Below, in pieces: positions 1 through 6,042 of a stretch of 38,750 nucleotides of DNA. This stretch comes from Xylanibacter ruminicola. GTDB taxonomy: Bacteria > Bacteroidota > Bacteroidia > Bacteroidales > Bacteroidaceae. The DNA lies in NCBI RefSeq assembly GCF_900142525.1, contig NZ_FRBD01000027.1, forward strand, positions 1 through 38,750, in the 5' to 3' direction. The notes beneath the pieces are model-generated. The model was not told the DNA's origin. It did no database searches and was given only the letters and a program-made list of their open reading frames with translations. A program made the translations under genes and the position numbers. Positions within the stretch are counted from its first letter, which is position 1; every line of letters begins with the position of its first letter.

Positions 1-555
1 ATGGAACAGATAATACAATTGAATAGTCAAGCAAAACTCTCCGAGCACTTGGCTTCGCCGAGTGAGGCTGCGCTCGGCCATTCGAACAAGCTCGATGGCT
101 CTCACTTATCGCCTAACTTTACGCTCGGGGAGTTCACCAGGAGTGCAAGTCATCCTGAAGTTTATAACATCCCGAGCCATGAGGCGATTGAGAACCTGAA
201 GCGATTGTGCGGGTGGCTGGAGGAGTTGAGAAAGAGGGGAGGGGAACCGATCCGGATCAACTCGGGGTATCGCAGCCCACAATTAAATAAAGCAATTCAT
301 GGGAATGCGAATAGCAATCACATGACGGGCTGCGCGTGTGATATAAGAGTGAGTGGCATGGAACAGGCGCTGAGATATGCAGTGATCTTGCTGGATTATG
401 CTGATGAAAGCAAGCAGGAGTTTGACGAACTGCTGATAGAGCGTCGCTCGGCTTCGCCGCTTGGCTCGTCCAAGAATCGCTACGGTGCCATCTGGCTGCA
501 CTTTGCGGTGCGTCCTTCTAATAACAGAAGGAAAATAAGCTTTATAAATGCGTGA
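1..555 (+). CDS. M15-type peptidase / D-Ala-D-Ala carboxypeptidase-like (possibly 5'-partial)
   Basis: Predicted zinc peptidase of the M15A/VanY-like fold, a family that cleaves cell-wall peptide bonds. Visible features are LGEFTRS (about 42-48), the SGYRSPQLN block with the family's substrate-binding Arg, the zinc-ligand block SNHMTGCACDI (His and Asp six residues apart), and the second His in IWLHFAV. In Bacteroidales such proteins often sit beside HU-like and smalltalk genes; here those lie at the other end of the window. The reading frame begins at base 1, so the real start may be upstream. The region before LGEFTRS (LASPSEAALGHSNK) and the segment RSASPLGSSKN at about 149-159 look like translations of dispersed repeats and are not part of the usual fold. 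The second lies just before the WLHF strand, so activity is uncertain. Confidence 0.75.
   Translation: MEQIIQLNSQAKLSEHLASPSEAALGHSNKLDGSHLSPNFTLGEFTRSASHPEVYNIPSHEAIENLKRLCGWLEELRKRGGEPIRINSGYRSPQLNKAIHGNANSNHMTGCACDIRVSGMEQALRYAVILLDYADESKQEFDELLIERRSASPLGSSKNRYGAIWLHFAVRPSNNRRKISFINA
445..476 (+). repeat. Dispersed CGCTCGG...CCAAGAA repeat, copy inside the M15 gene
   Basis: A 32-bp unit starting CGCTCGGCTTCGCCGCTTGG and ending CGTCCAAGAA. Near-identical copies lie at 14249-14280, 19320-19351 and, inverted, 26973-27004. This copy is read in frame as RSASPLGSSK. A more distant relative may lie at about 41-91 in the same gene (cttggcttcgccgag then gctcggcc). Confidence 0.8.
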
Positions 556-570
556 AATAATGTTTAATCC

Positions 571-608
571 TTGCCTGCAAAGAATAAAATTCTTATCTTT
601 GCAGGCAA
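571..608 (+). promoter_or_regulatory. 13-bp perfect inverted repeat containing a promoter-like TATCTTTG
   Basis: TTGCCTGCAAAGA (571-583) is perfectly complementary to TCTTTGCAGGCAA (596-608) around a 12-base loop. The right arm contains TATCTTTG (595-602), a good Bacteroidales -7 box, with TTGC at 571-574 at -33 distance. It may be a terminator for the M15 gene, a promoter for the broken gene downstream, or both. Confidence 0.5.
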
Positions 609-611
609 TTA

Positions 612-722
612 GATAACCACAAACATGATGCTACTGGAAAAGAGATATTCGGATTGCGACGTAAAGTGGCGCTCGACAAACTGAACTCGGTGTTTGCATC
701 GTATCGCTGTGTGAAATACTAA
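612..722 (+). pseudogene. Open remnant of an unrecognised gene
   Basis: One frame is open from 612 to a TAA at 720-722 and reads ...DATGKEIFGLRRKVALDKLN..., with codon use like a real gene tail but no start codon. It sits 14 bases before the truncated exonuclease III start. I do not recognise the family. It may be the C-terminal scar of a deleted gene or chance. Confidence 0.25.
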
Positions 723-736
723 AAAATAATAAACAT

Positions 737-895
737 ATGAAACTGATAAGTTGGAACGTGAATGGCCTGAGGGCCTGTGAGGGTAAGGGATTTAGTGAGG
801 TGTTTCGCGAGTTGGATGCCGACTTCTTCTGTCTGCAGGAGACAAAGATGCAGGCGGGGCGCTCCCTGCAGTGTTTTCAGGTATTATTTTTTTAA
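737..895 (+). pseudogene. xth: Truncated exodeoxyribonuclease III (first ~48 residues)
   Basis: Exonuclease III is an AP endonuclease of base-excision repair, normally about 250 residues. The 52-codon frame begins MKLISWNVNGLRACEGKGF and continues to DADFFCLQETKMQAG, the family's N-terminal metal-binding Asn and Glu blocks (ISWNVNGLR and LQETK). After CFQ the homology stops, four codons of AT-rich sequence follow, and a TAA ends the frame. The later catalytic motifs are absent from the window, so this is a deletion remnant. The junction at about 880 marks an abrupt drop in GC content, consistent with a deletion or insertion event that brought in the AT-rich peptide region. Confidence 0.85.
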
Positions 896-962
896 AAAGA
901 TACGAAAATAATTGGAGTTTTGTTTGTCTTTTAATTATAATTTATCCCTTGATGGTGGATTA

Positions 963-1062
963 TAAAAAAACAAAAAGGCTCGTTTCACAACGAACCTTTT
1001 GAACAATTACTTAAAAAACTAAATTAATCAACCATAAACCTTAACCATTAAAATCTTTTGTC
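963..1062 (-). ncRNA. Candidate ~100-nt small RNA with strong intrinsic terminator
   Basis: On the minus strand a TATCTTTG -7 box (plus 1067-1074) would start transcription near 1060. About 60 bases on is a 12-bp stem with one G-U pair and a GTGA tetraloop (plus 973-1000), followed by TTTTTGTTTTTTT (plus 963-975). The transcript includes a six-codon frame, MVKVYG. No gene follows, and it runs toward the broken exonuclease gene. It could be an sRNA, or a leader whose gene was lost. Its promoter faces away from that of the double-glycine peptides. Confidence 0.45.
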
Positions 1063-1188
1063 GGTGCAAAGATAATACTTTATTTTGATAATTATGTTCA
1101 ATAATAGATTTTTGTTGTTTAAAATGCGTTATTTTACCGATATTTGATGTTTATTAAATATTATTTAACGATTCTAGATTGCAATAAT

Positions 1189-1227
1189 GTGCCATTTCTA
1201 CAAAATTTTTGTGCCATTTTAGCAAAA
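1189..1227 (+). promoter_or_regulatory. Direct repeat GTGCCATTTnnnCAAAA, spaced 22 bp (putative operator)
   Basis: GTGCCATTT at 1189-1197 recurs exactly at 1211-1219; with the following nnnCAAAA the two 17-bp units match at 14 positions. The start-to-start spacing of 22 bp (9-bp repeats, 13-bp gap) places both on one DNA face. LytTR-type regulators (AgrA, ComE) are known to bind 9-bp direct repeats 12-13 bp apart. The second unit ends about 37 bp before the -7 box of the peptide operon. The regulator is not in the window, so its identity is inference. Confidence 0.5.
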
Positions 1228-1263
1228 AGTTCAATAACGCTTTTTTATTTCGAATAATTTCTG

Positions 1264-1271
1264 TATTTTTG
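1264..1271 (+). promoter_or_regulatory. Promoter -7 box of the peptide pair
   Basis: TATTTTTG matches TAnnTTTG. No good TTTG is present at -33, only a T-run at 1241-1246. Weak -33 boxes are typical of activator-dependent promoters, which fits the direct repeats just upstream. Confidence 0.55.
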
Positions 1272-1305
1272 CAGAATCAATAATAACTTTTTAAATTTAA
1301 CGATT

Positions 1306-1413
1306 ATGGCAGACGAAAAAGACCAAAAGCCCTATGAGCTTAATGAAGAGCAACTTGACAATGTCGCTGGTGGTAAATGTGGTATATTATTTATTACTAG
1401 AAGATTTGATTAA
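1306..1413 (+). CDS. Double-glycine leader peptide precursor 1 (35 aa)
   Basis: Small secreted-peptide precursor. An acidic leader ends in the motif LNEEQLDNVAGG (residues 12-23), the classic double-glycine signal (EL/LxxxxLxxVxGG) cut by C39 peptidase domains of ABC exporters. Cleavage after Gly23 would release the 12-residue KCGILFITRRFD, with a single Cys. The start ATG is 35 bases after the -7 box. The gene is followed 55 bases later by a second precursor with the same leader design. No C39 transporter, modification enzyme or immunity gene is in the window. It could be a pheromone, a bacteriocin-like peptide or a RiPP precursor; the short mature part favours signalling. This family assignment rests on the leader motif alone. 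Confidence 0.65.
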   Translation: MADEKDQKPYELNEEQLDNVAGGKCGILFITRRFD

Positions 1414-1468
1414 AGAAATTAGTCGTAGCCTACAAATATATAATTAGTCAACTTAATATTTTTTAATT

Positions 1469-1573
1469 ATGATTGAAGAAAAAAACAAAAAACAACAGAT
1501 TGAGAGGGAAGAACTTACTGAAGAACAGTTGGGGCACGTAAGTGGAGGCAAAATTAGAAGAGATACTTTTTAA
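1469..1573 (+). CDS. Double-glycine leader peptide precursor 2 (34 aa)
   Basis: Second precursor of the pair. It has a charged N-terminus, then ELTEEQLGHVSGG (residues 15-27), matching the leader of its neighbour (xxEEQLxxVxGGK). Cleavage after Gly27 would give the heptapeptide KIRRDTF. Both predicted products start with Lys and carry an Arg-Arg pair, KCGILFITRRFD against KIRRDTF, suggesting related targets or duplication followed by shortening. It shares the upstream promoter and is followed by inverted repeats at 1578-1626 that probably end the transcript. Function is unknown. Translation is inferred from leader conservation between the two genes, which chance would not produce. Confidence 0.65.
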   Translation: MIEEKNKKQQIEREELTEEQLGHVSGGKIRRDTF

Positions 1574-1577
1574 TTAT

Positions 1578-1626
1578 CGCCATGTTTTCCTTAATTTATT
1601 TATAATCCTCGCTCATGGCGGGGATT
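1578..1626 (+). terminator. Inverted repeats after the peptide genes
   Basis: CGCCATG (1578-1584) pairs with CATGGCG (1614-1620), and alternatively AATCCTCGC (1604-1612) pairs with GCGGGGATT (1618-1626). The two hairpins are mutually exclusive. There is no long T-run after either, so termination strength is uncertain. Confidence 0.4.
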
Positions 1627-1722
1627 ATTCATAAATATAGCTGATGTAGCGCTTTATTGTGTGCGATAATATGGGTGTTTTCGATAATTAGTAAGCGAAA
1701 ACGAAAAAAAAGTAGCATTTTA

Positions 1723-1754
1723 TTTGGTAGTTTCGCAAAAATACTATACTTTTG
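1723..1754 (+). promoter_or_regulatory. Promoter of the aromatic amino acid operon
   Basis: TTTG (1723-1726), 20 bases, then TACTTTTG (1747-1754): a near-perfect Bacteroidales promoter. Transcription would start near 1760, about 23 bases before the leader peptide. Confidence 0.8.
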
Positions 1755-1782
1755 CAGCCGAAATCAATAAAATAGAAAGAAT

Positions 1783-1860
1783 ATGTCAATGTTGAATGCT
1801 TGGTTTTACGGCTTTTATTTTTACTTTGCAGAGAACTGTGAAGCGGGAAGTTGCGTATAG
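1783..1860 (+). CDS. Phe/Tyr-rich leader peptide of the pheA operon (25 aa)
   Basis: Regulatory peptide read before pheA. It begins MSMLNAWFYGFYFYF, so residues 7-15 contain one Trp, four Phe and three Tyr, and it ends at TAG 1858-1860. The operon downstream makes phenylalanine and tyrosine, so the sensed amino acids match the pathway. Codons 8-15 (1804-1827) lie just before the antiterminator strand 1837-1848. A ribosome stalled there would leave that strand free, while one that reaches the stop codon would cover it. This is the standard architecture of ribosome-mediated attenuation. The peptide itself probably has no other function. Confidence 0.85.
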   Translation: MSMLNAWFYGFYFYFAENCEAGSCV

Positions 1861-1936
1861 AATTCAACTTATGACAATAGGAAGATAAAACAACAAGGTC
1901 CCGCTTCACAACAAAGTGATAGCGGGACTTGTTTTT
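1837..1936 (+). promoter_or_regulatory. Transcription attenuator: antiterminator and terminator
   Basis: The terminator is ACAAGGTCCCGCTTCAC (1893-1909) pairing with GTGATAGCGGGACTTGT (1916-1932), with two bulges and a T-run at 1932-1936. The rival structure is TGTGAAGCGGGA (1837-1848, inside the leader gene) pairing perfectly over 12 bp with TCCCGCTTCACA (1899-1910), which destroys the terminator. A third small hairpin, AAGTTG/CAACTT, spans about 1849-1870 and could act as a pause site. Confidence 0.85.
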
Positions 1937-1963
1937 AAAGTGAGAAAATAAGAAAGTGAGAAT

Positions 1964-2806
1964 ATGAAGAGAATTGCAATACAAGGATTGATAGGGTCGT
2001 TCCACGATATCGCGGCTCACCTTTATTTCGAGGGAGAACAGATACAGCTGATTTGCTGTTCAACCTTCGAAGAGGTGTTCAAGCAAATCAAACAAGACCC
2101 TACAGCCATCGGTATGTTGGCTATAGAGAATACCATCGCAGGTAGTCTGCTGCATAACTACGAGCTACTGCGCGATAGCGGTACCAGTGTGGTAGGCGAG
2201 CATAAGCTGCACATCACCCATTGCATCTGTTGTCTGCCTGAAGATGACTGGGATACCATTACCGAGGTACACTCACATCCAGTGGCGCTGATGCAGTGTC
2301 GTAACTTTCTGGCTCAACATCCGCAACTGAAGAATGTGGAGGCAGAGGATACTGCCGGATCAGCTAAGATGATAGCCGAAGGACATAAACACGGATGGGC
2401 TGCCATCTGCCACGCCGAGGCAGCACGCCTGTATGGACTGAAGGTGCTGGAGGATCACATTGAGGACAACAAGCACAACTTTACCCGATTCTTGGTTGTG
2501 AGCAATCCAAACAAGGCAGATATGCTGCGCCCACTGACTGAAGCCAACAAGAGTAGCATTGTTTTCTCGCTGCCTCACGAGGAGGGATCGTTGAGTCATG
2601 TACTGGCTATTCTCTCGTTCTACAAAATTAACCTAACTAAGATTCAAAGTCTACCTATCATCGGCAAAGAGTGGGAGTATCTGTTCTACGTGGATGTGAT
2701 GTACGATGACTTGACGAGATACCGACAGAGTATTGATGCCATCATACCGCTGACAAAAGATTTGAAAATTCTGGGAGAGTATAAGGACGGAAGACAGACC
2801 AATTGA
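1964..2806 (+). CDS. pheA: Prephenate dehydratase
   Basis: Converts prephenate to phenylpyruvate, the penultimate step of phenylalanine synthesis, in the cytoplasm. The 280-residue length is normal for a monofunctional enzyme. The catalytic domain covers about residues 1-180, with the family's AIENTIAGS block (53-61) and the catalytic Thr in NFTRF (Thr174). A C-terminal ACT domain (about 199-275) senses phenylalanine; its usual LTKIESRP motif is LTKIQSLP here (224-231), so feedback behaviour may differ. First structural gene after the attenuator, 27 bases past its T-run, so expression should fall when Phe/Tyr-tRNA is plentiful. The aminotransferase follows after 30 bases. Confidence 0.93.
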   Translation: MKRIAIQGLIGSFHDIAAHLYFEGEQIQLICCSTFEEVFKQIKQDPTAIGMLAIENTIAGSLLHNYELLRDSGTSVVGEHKLHITHCICCLPEDDWDTITEVHSHPVALMQCRNFLAQHPQLKNVEAEDTAGSAKMIAEGHKHGWAAICHAEAARLYGLKVLEDHIEDNKHNFTRFLVVSNPNKADMLRPLTEANKSSIVFSLPHEEGSLSHVLAILSFYKINLTKIQSLPIIGKEWEYLFYVDVMYDDLTRYRQSIDAIIPLTKDLKILGEYKDGRQTN

Positions 2807-2836
2807 GATTAAACATTAAAAGATTAAAGATTAAAA

Positions 2837-4006
2837 ATGATACAACCTGCAGATAGATTGAATTTAGTACAAGAGTACTACTTCAGTAAGAAACTGAAAG
2901 AGGTGGCACAGATGAACGCCGAGGGTAAGGACATTATCAGTCTGGCCATTGGCAGCCCCGATATGCCGCCATCGCCCGAGACCATCAATAAACTGTGTGA
3001 AGTGGCTAAACGCTCCGATACTCACGGCTATCAGTTGACCATGGGTATCCCCGAGTTGCGCGATGCTATGGCTGGATTCTACAAGCGCTGGTATGGGGTT
3101 GACGTAGACGGAAAATCGGAGGTGTTGCCCTTGATTGGCTCGAAAGAGGGTATACTGCATATTACGCTAGCCTTTGTGAATCCTGGTGAAGAGGTATTGG
3201 TGCCTAATCCCGGCTACCCCACATACACATCGCTTAGCAAGATTCTGGGTGCAAAGATTGTGAACTACAATCTGCGCGAGGACAACGGATGGCAGCCTGA
3301 TTTCGACGAGTTGGAGAAGATGGATCTATCGAAGGTTAAGCTGATGTGGACCAACTATCCTAACATGCCGACAGGCGGGCGTGCACAGCGTGCTACCTAT
3401 GAGCGACTGGTGAAGTTTGCCAAGGACCACAACATTGTGGTGGTGAATGATAATCCATATAGCTTGATTCTGAGCGAGGAGCATCTGTCAATCATGCAGG
3501 TTCCTGGTGCTAAGGACTGCTGTATAGAATTAAACTCGATGTCGAAGAGTCATAACATGCCAGGTTGGCGTGTAGGTATGTGCGTGGCCAACGCTGAGTT
3601 TATCAAGTGGATACTCAAGGTGCAGTCGAACATTGAGAGTGGAACCTTCCGCGGCATCCAGTTGGCAGCTGCCGAGGCATACAACAACACCGACGATTGG
3701 CATCGCGAGTACAATATTAATACGTACGCACGTCGCCGCCAGTGGGCCGAGAAGATTATGGACCTGTTGGGATGCACCTACGACAAGACTCAGGTGGGCA
3801 TGTTCCTTTGGGGAAAAATACCTGCTGATATTGAGAACGTAGAAGATCTGACGGAGAAGATTCTGCACGAGGCTCGTGTGTTTATCACCCCAGGTTTTAT
3901 CTTCGGCAGCAATGGCCAGCGTTACATCCGTATTTCGCTCTGTGCCAAGGAAGAGAAAATACAACAAGCGCTTGAGAGAATTGAAAAATTGAACATTGAA
4001 CATTGA
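2837..4006 (+). CDS. PLP-dependent class I/II aminotransferase
   Basis: A 389-residue fold-type I aminotransferase. Seen: the YQLTMGIPELRDA substrate loop (65-77), YPNMPTG (174-180), NDNPY (204-208), and the PLP lysine in NSMSKSHNMPGWRVG (Lys237). Related enzymes are annotated as LL-diaminopimelate or aspartate/methionine aminotransferases. Its place between prephenate dehydratase and DAHP synthase/chorismate mutase suggests it transaminates phenylpyruvate, hydroxyphenylpyruvate or prephenate. That substrate assignment is inference from context. The stop codon is 15 bases before the next ATG. The intergenic sequence before it is a degenerate repeat of ATTAAA units (2811-2836). Confidence 0.85.
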   Translation: MIQPADRLNLVQEYYFSKKLKEVAQMNAEGKDIISLAIGSPDMPPSPETINKLCEVAKRSDTHGYQLTMGIPELRDAMAGFYKRWYGVDVDGKSEVLPLIGSKEGILHITLAFVNPGEEVLVPNPGYPTYTSLSKILGAKIVNYNLREDNGWQPDFDELEKMDLSKVKLMWTNYPNMPTGGRAQRATYERLVKFAKDHNIVVVNDNPYSLILSEEHLSIMQVPGAKDCCIELNSMSKSHNMPGWRVGMCVANAEFIKWILKVQSNIESGTFRGIQLAAAEAYNNTDDWHREYNINTYARRRQWAEKIMDLLGCTYDKTQVGMFLWGKIPADIENVEDLTEKILHEARVFITPGFIFGSNGQRYIRISLCAKEEKIQQALERIEKLNIEH

Positions 4007-4021
4007 AAATTGATTATAAAT

Positions 4022-5086
4022 ATGGAATTAGAATTAGCCCCATTGAATTTACCAAGTGACAATGAACGTCCCTTTGTGATTGCAGGCCCTTGCTCTGCTG
4101 AGACTGAGGAACAAGTGATGACTACTGCCAAGCAGTTAGCTATGAAAGGCTGCCACAACTTCCGCGCCGGTGTATGGAAACCCCGCACCAAGCCAGGTGG
4201 TTTTGAGGGTCATGGCGAGCCCGCTCTGGTATGGCTGGAGCAGGTGAAGAAGGAAACCAAGATGCTGGTTTCAACCGAGGTAGCTACACCTGAACATGTC
4301 GAGCTGAGTTTGAAGCACGGCGTGGATATCCTGTGGATTGGCGCACGTACATCGGCTAACCCATTTGCCATGCAGGCTATTGCCGACTCGCTGCAGGGTG
4401 TTGACATACCCGTATTCGTTAAGAATCCTGTAAACCCCGACCTGGAACTGTGGATTGGTGCGCTGGAGCGTCTGAATCAGGCTGGTATCAAGCGTCTGGG
4501 AGCCATCCATCGTGGATTCTCAAGCTACGAGCAGAAGATATACCGTAATGCACCTATGTGGCAGATTCCTATTGAGTTGCGTCGCCGCATCCCAGAGTTG
4601 CCAATCATTAGCGACCCAAGTCATATCGGAGGCCGCCGCGAGTTGGTAGCACCACTGTGTCAACAAGCTATGGACCTTGGTTTCGATGGACTGATTGTTG
4701 AGAGTCATTGTGACCCAGACAAGGCATGGAGCGATGCTAAGCAGCAGGTTACACCTGATGTGTTGGATTACATCCTGAGTCTGTTGGTAATCCGCGACGA
4801 GAAGACTACTACCGAGGGTATTACACAGCTGCGTAAGCAGATTGACGAACTCGACAACCAGCTGATGGATCTGTTGGCAAAGCGCATGCGTGTTTGTCGT
4901 GAGATTGGTCAGTACAAGAAGGAACACAACATGACAGTGCTGCAGGCTAACCGCTACAACGAGATTCTGAACAAACGTGGTGCACAGGGGTCACTCTGCG
5001 GTATGGACCCAGAGTTCGTGGCTCACGTGTTTGAGAATATACACGAAGAGAGTGTTCGCCAGCAGATTGAGATTATTAATAAATAA
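4022..5086 (+). CDS. DAHP synthase (class I beta) fused to chorismate mutase
   Basis: Bifunctional entry and branch-point enzyme of aromatic synthesis. The N-terminal part (about 1-260) is a KDO8P/DAHP synthase barrel condensing PEP and erythrose-4-phosphate, with FVIAGPCSAET, FRAGVWKPRTKPGGFEG, VFVKNP and ISDPSHIGGRRE. The C-terminal part (about 265-350) is an AroQ helical chorismate mutase, with LRKQIDELDNQLMDLLAKRM and REIGQYKKEHN. ATG 4022 is preferred over an upstream in-frame TTG at 4010 because the barrel motif then starts at a usual distance. The mutase supplies prephenate to PheA and TyrA on either side, so the operon runs from chorismate to both amino acids. Confidence 0.92.
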   Translation: MELELAPLNLPSDNERPFVIAGPCSAETEEQVMTTAKQLAMKGCHNFRAGVWKPRTKPGGFEGHGEPALVWLEQVKKETKMLVSTEVATPEHVELSLKHGVDILWIGARTSANPFAMQAIADSLQGVDIPVFVKNPVNPDLELWIGALERLNQAGIKRLGAIHRGFSSYEQKIYRNAPMWQIPIELRRRIPELPIISDPSHIGGRRELVAPLCQQAMDLGFDGLIVESHCDPDKAWSDAKQQVTPDVLDYILSLLVIRDEKTTTEGITQLRKQIDELDNQLMDLLAKRMRVCREIGQYKKEHNMTVLQANRYNEILNKRGAQGSLCGMDPEFVAHVFENIHEESVRQQIEIINK

Positions 5087-5089
5087 TGA

Positions 5090-5206
5090 GTTATTGGGAG
5101 TTAACGGGAGTTATCGGAAGTTATCGGACAATACTTTTCAACATACATTTGTCCATTAACTCCACAGGTGAAGCCTGTTAACTCCTGATAACTACAGTTA
5201 ACTACA
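5090..5206. repeat. Hairpin element with 10-bp repeat arms around GGACAATACTTTTCAA
   Basis: The left arm is degenerate tandem GGAGTTAACG/GGAGTTATCG units (5097-5127), then GGACAATACTTTTCAA. The right arm has TTGTCC and inverted ATTAACTCC/TTAACTCCTGATAACT units, with a small palindrome ACAGG...CCTGT inside (5164-5178). The core is shared with 14213-14245 (GGGACAATACTTTCAA...TGTCCC). It lies between two operon genes and could form a long stem in the mRNA. Confidence 0.65.
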
Positions 5207-5219
5207 ATATTTGAATACA

Positions 5220-6014
5220 ATGAAAATATTGATTATGGGTGCAGGAAAGATGGGATCATTCTTTATCGACCTGCTGAGTTTTGACCACGAGGTGGCGGTG
5301 TTCGAGAGAGACCCCAAACGCATGAGGTTTACCTACAACTGCCAGCGTTTTACCTCGTTCGATGAGATTAAAGAATTCAAGCCGGAACTGCTGATTAACG
5401 CAGTGACGCTGAAATATACCATCCCTGTGTTTGAAGAGGTGATACCTTACCTGCCCAAGGAGTGTATCATTAGTGATATTGCCAGCGTGAAAACCGATCT
5501 GAAGGACTTCTACGAGAAGACTGGCATGCGTTATGTGTCTACTCACCCGATGTTCGGACCTACCTTCGCTAATCTGCAGCAGCTCTCTGAGGAGAATGCC
5601 ATCATTATCAGCGAGGGCGACTACATGGGCCGCATCTTCTTTAAAGATTTGTACAGCAAGCTGGGACTGAATATCTATGAGTACACTTTCGAGGAGCATG
5701 ATAAGACGGTGGCTTACTCTCTGTCAATTCCTTTTGTGTCTACATTTGTTTTTGCTGCTGTCATGAAGCATCAGGATGCACCAGGTACCACATTCAAGCG
5801 CCATATGCGTATTGCCAAAGGCGTGCTGAATGAGGATGATTATCTGTTGCAGGAAATTCTGTTCAACCCATATACTGGCGACCAGGTGGCACAGATACGT
5901 ACGGAGTTGAAAGAACTGCTGGAGATTATAGACAAAAAAGATGCCGCGGGCATGAAGAGCTATCTGACAAAGATACGCAACAACGTGAAACGCGACATCG
6001 AGATTAAAAGATAA
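5220..6014 (+). CDS. tyrA: Prephenate dehydrogenase
   Basis: Oxidatively decarboxylates prephenate to 4-hydroxyphenylpyruvate with NAD(P), giving tyrosine after transamination. The N-terminal Rossmann motif is KILIMGAGKMGSFFIDLL (2-19). Further motifs are ISDIASVKTDLKDF and STHPMFGPTFANL, the conserved prephenate-binding His-Pro-Met-Phe-Gly block. At 264 residues it is a short form with no ACT domain or fused mutase, since the mutase is on the preceding protein. ATG 5220 is chosen over TTG 5211. Last gene of the operon; the hairpin element at 5090-5206 separates it from the mutase gene and may tune its expression. Confidence 0.9.
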   Translation: MKILIMGAGKMGSFFIDLLSFDHEVAVFERDPKRMRFTYNCQRFTSFDEIKEFKPELLINAVTLKYTIPVFEEVIPYLPKECIISDIASVKTDLKDFYEKTGMRYVSTHPMFGPTFANLQQLSEENAIIISEGDYMGRIFFKDLYSKLGLNIYEYTFEEHDKTVAYSLSIPFVSTFVFAAVMKHQDAPGTTFKRHMRIAKGVLNEDDYLLQEILFNPYTGDQVAQIRTELKELLEIIDKKDAAGMKSYLTKIRNNVKRDIEIKR

Positions 6015-6042
6015 TTGTCAATTATCAACTATCAATTGTCAA

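Larger units (their letters stand above)
896..1263. other. AT-rich intergenic region
   Basis: No protein gene is visible in this roughly 370-base AT-rich stretch. It contains the candidate minus-strand RNA (963-1062), its promoter, and the direct repeats upstream of the peptide promoter. The low GC compared with the flanking genes suggests acquired DNA. Confidence 0.6.

Noticed and set aside
1189..1227. Direct repeats as a CRISPR array
   Set aside because: Only two short units with a 5-base remainder between the 17-bp units; spacing and size fit an operator.
1688..2020. A 110-codon minus-strand frame across the pheA leader
   Set aside because: The plus strand carries a coherent promoter, leader peptide and attenuator; the minus frame has no motifs.
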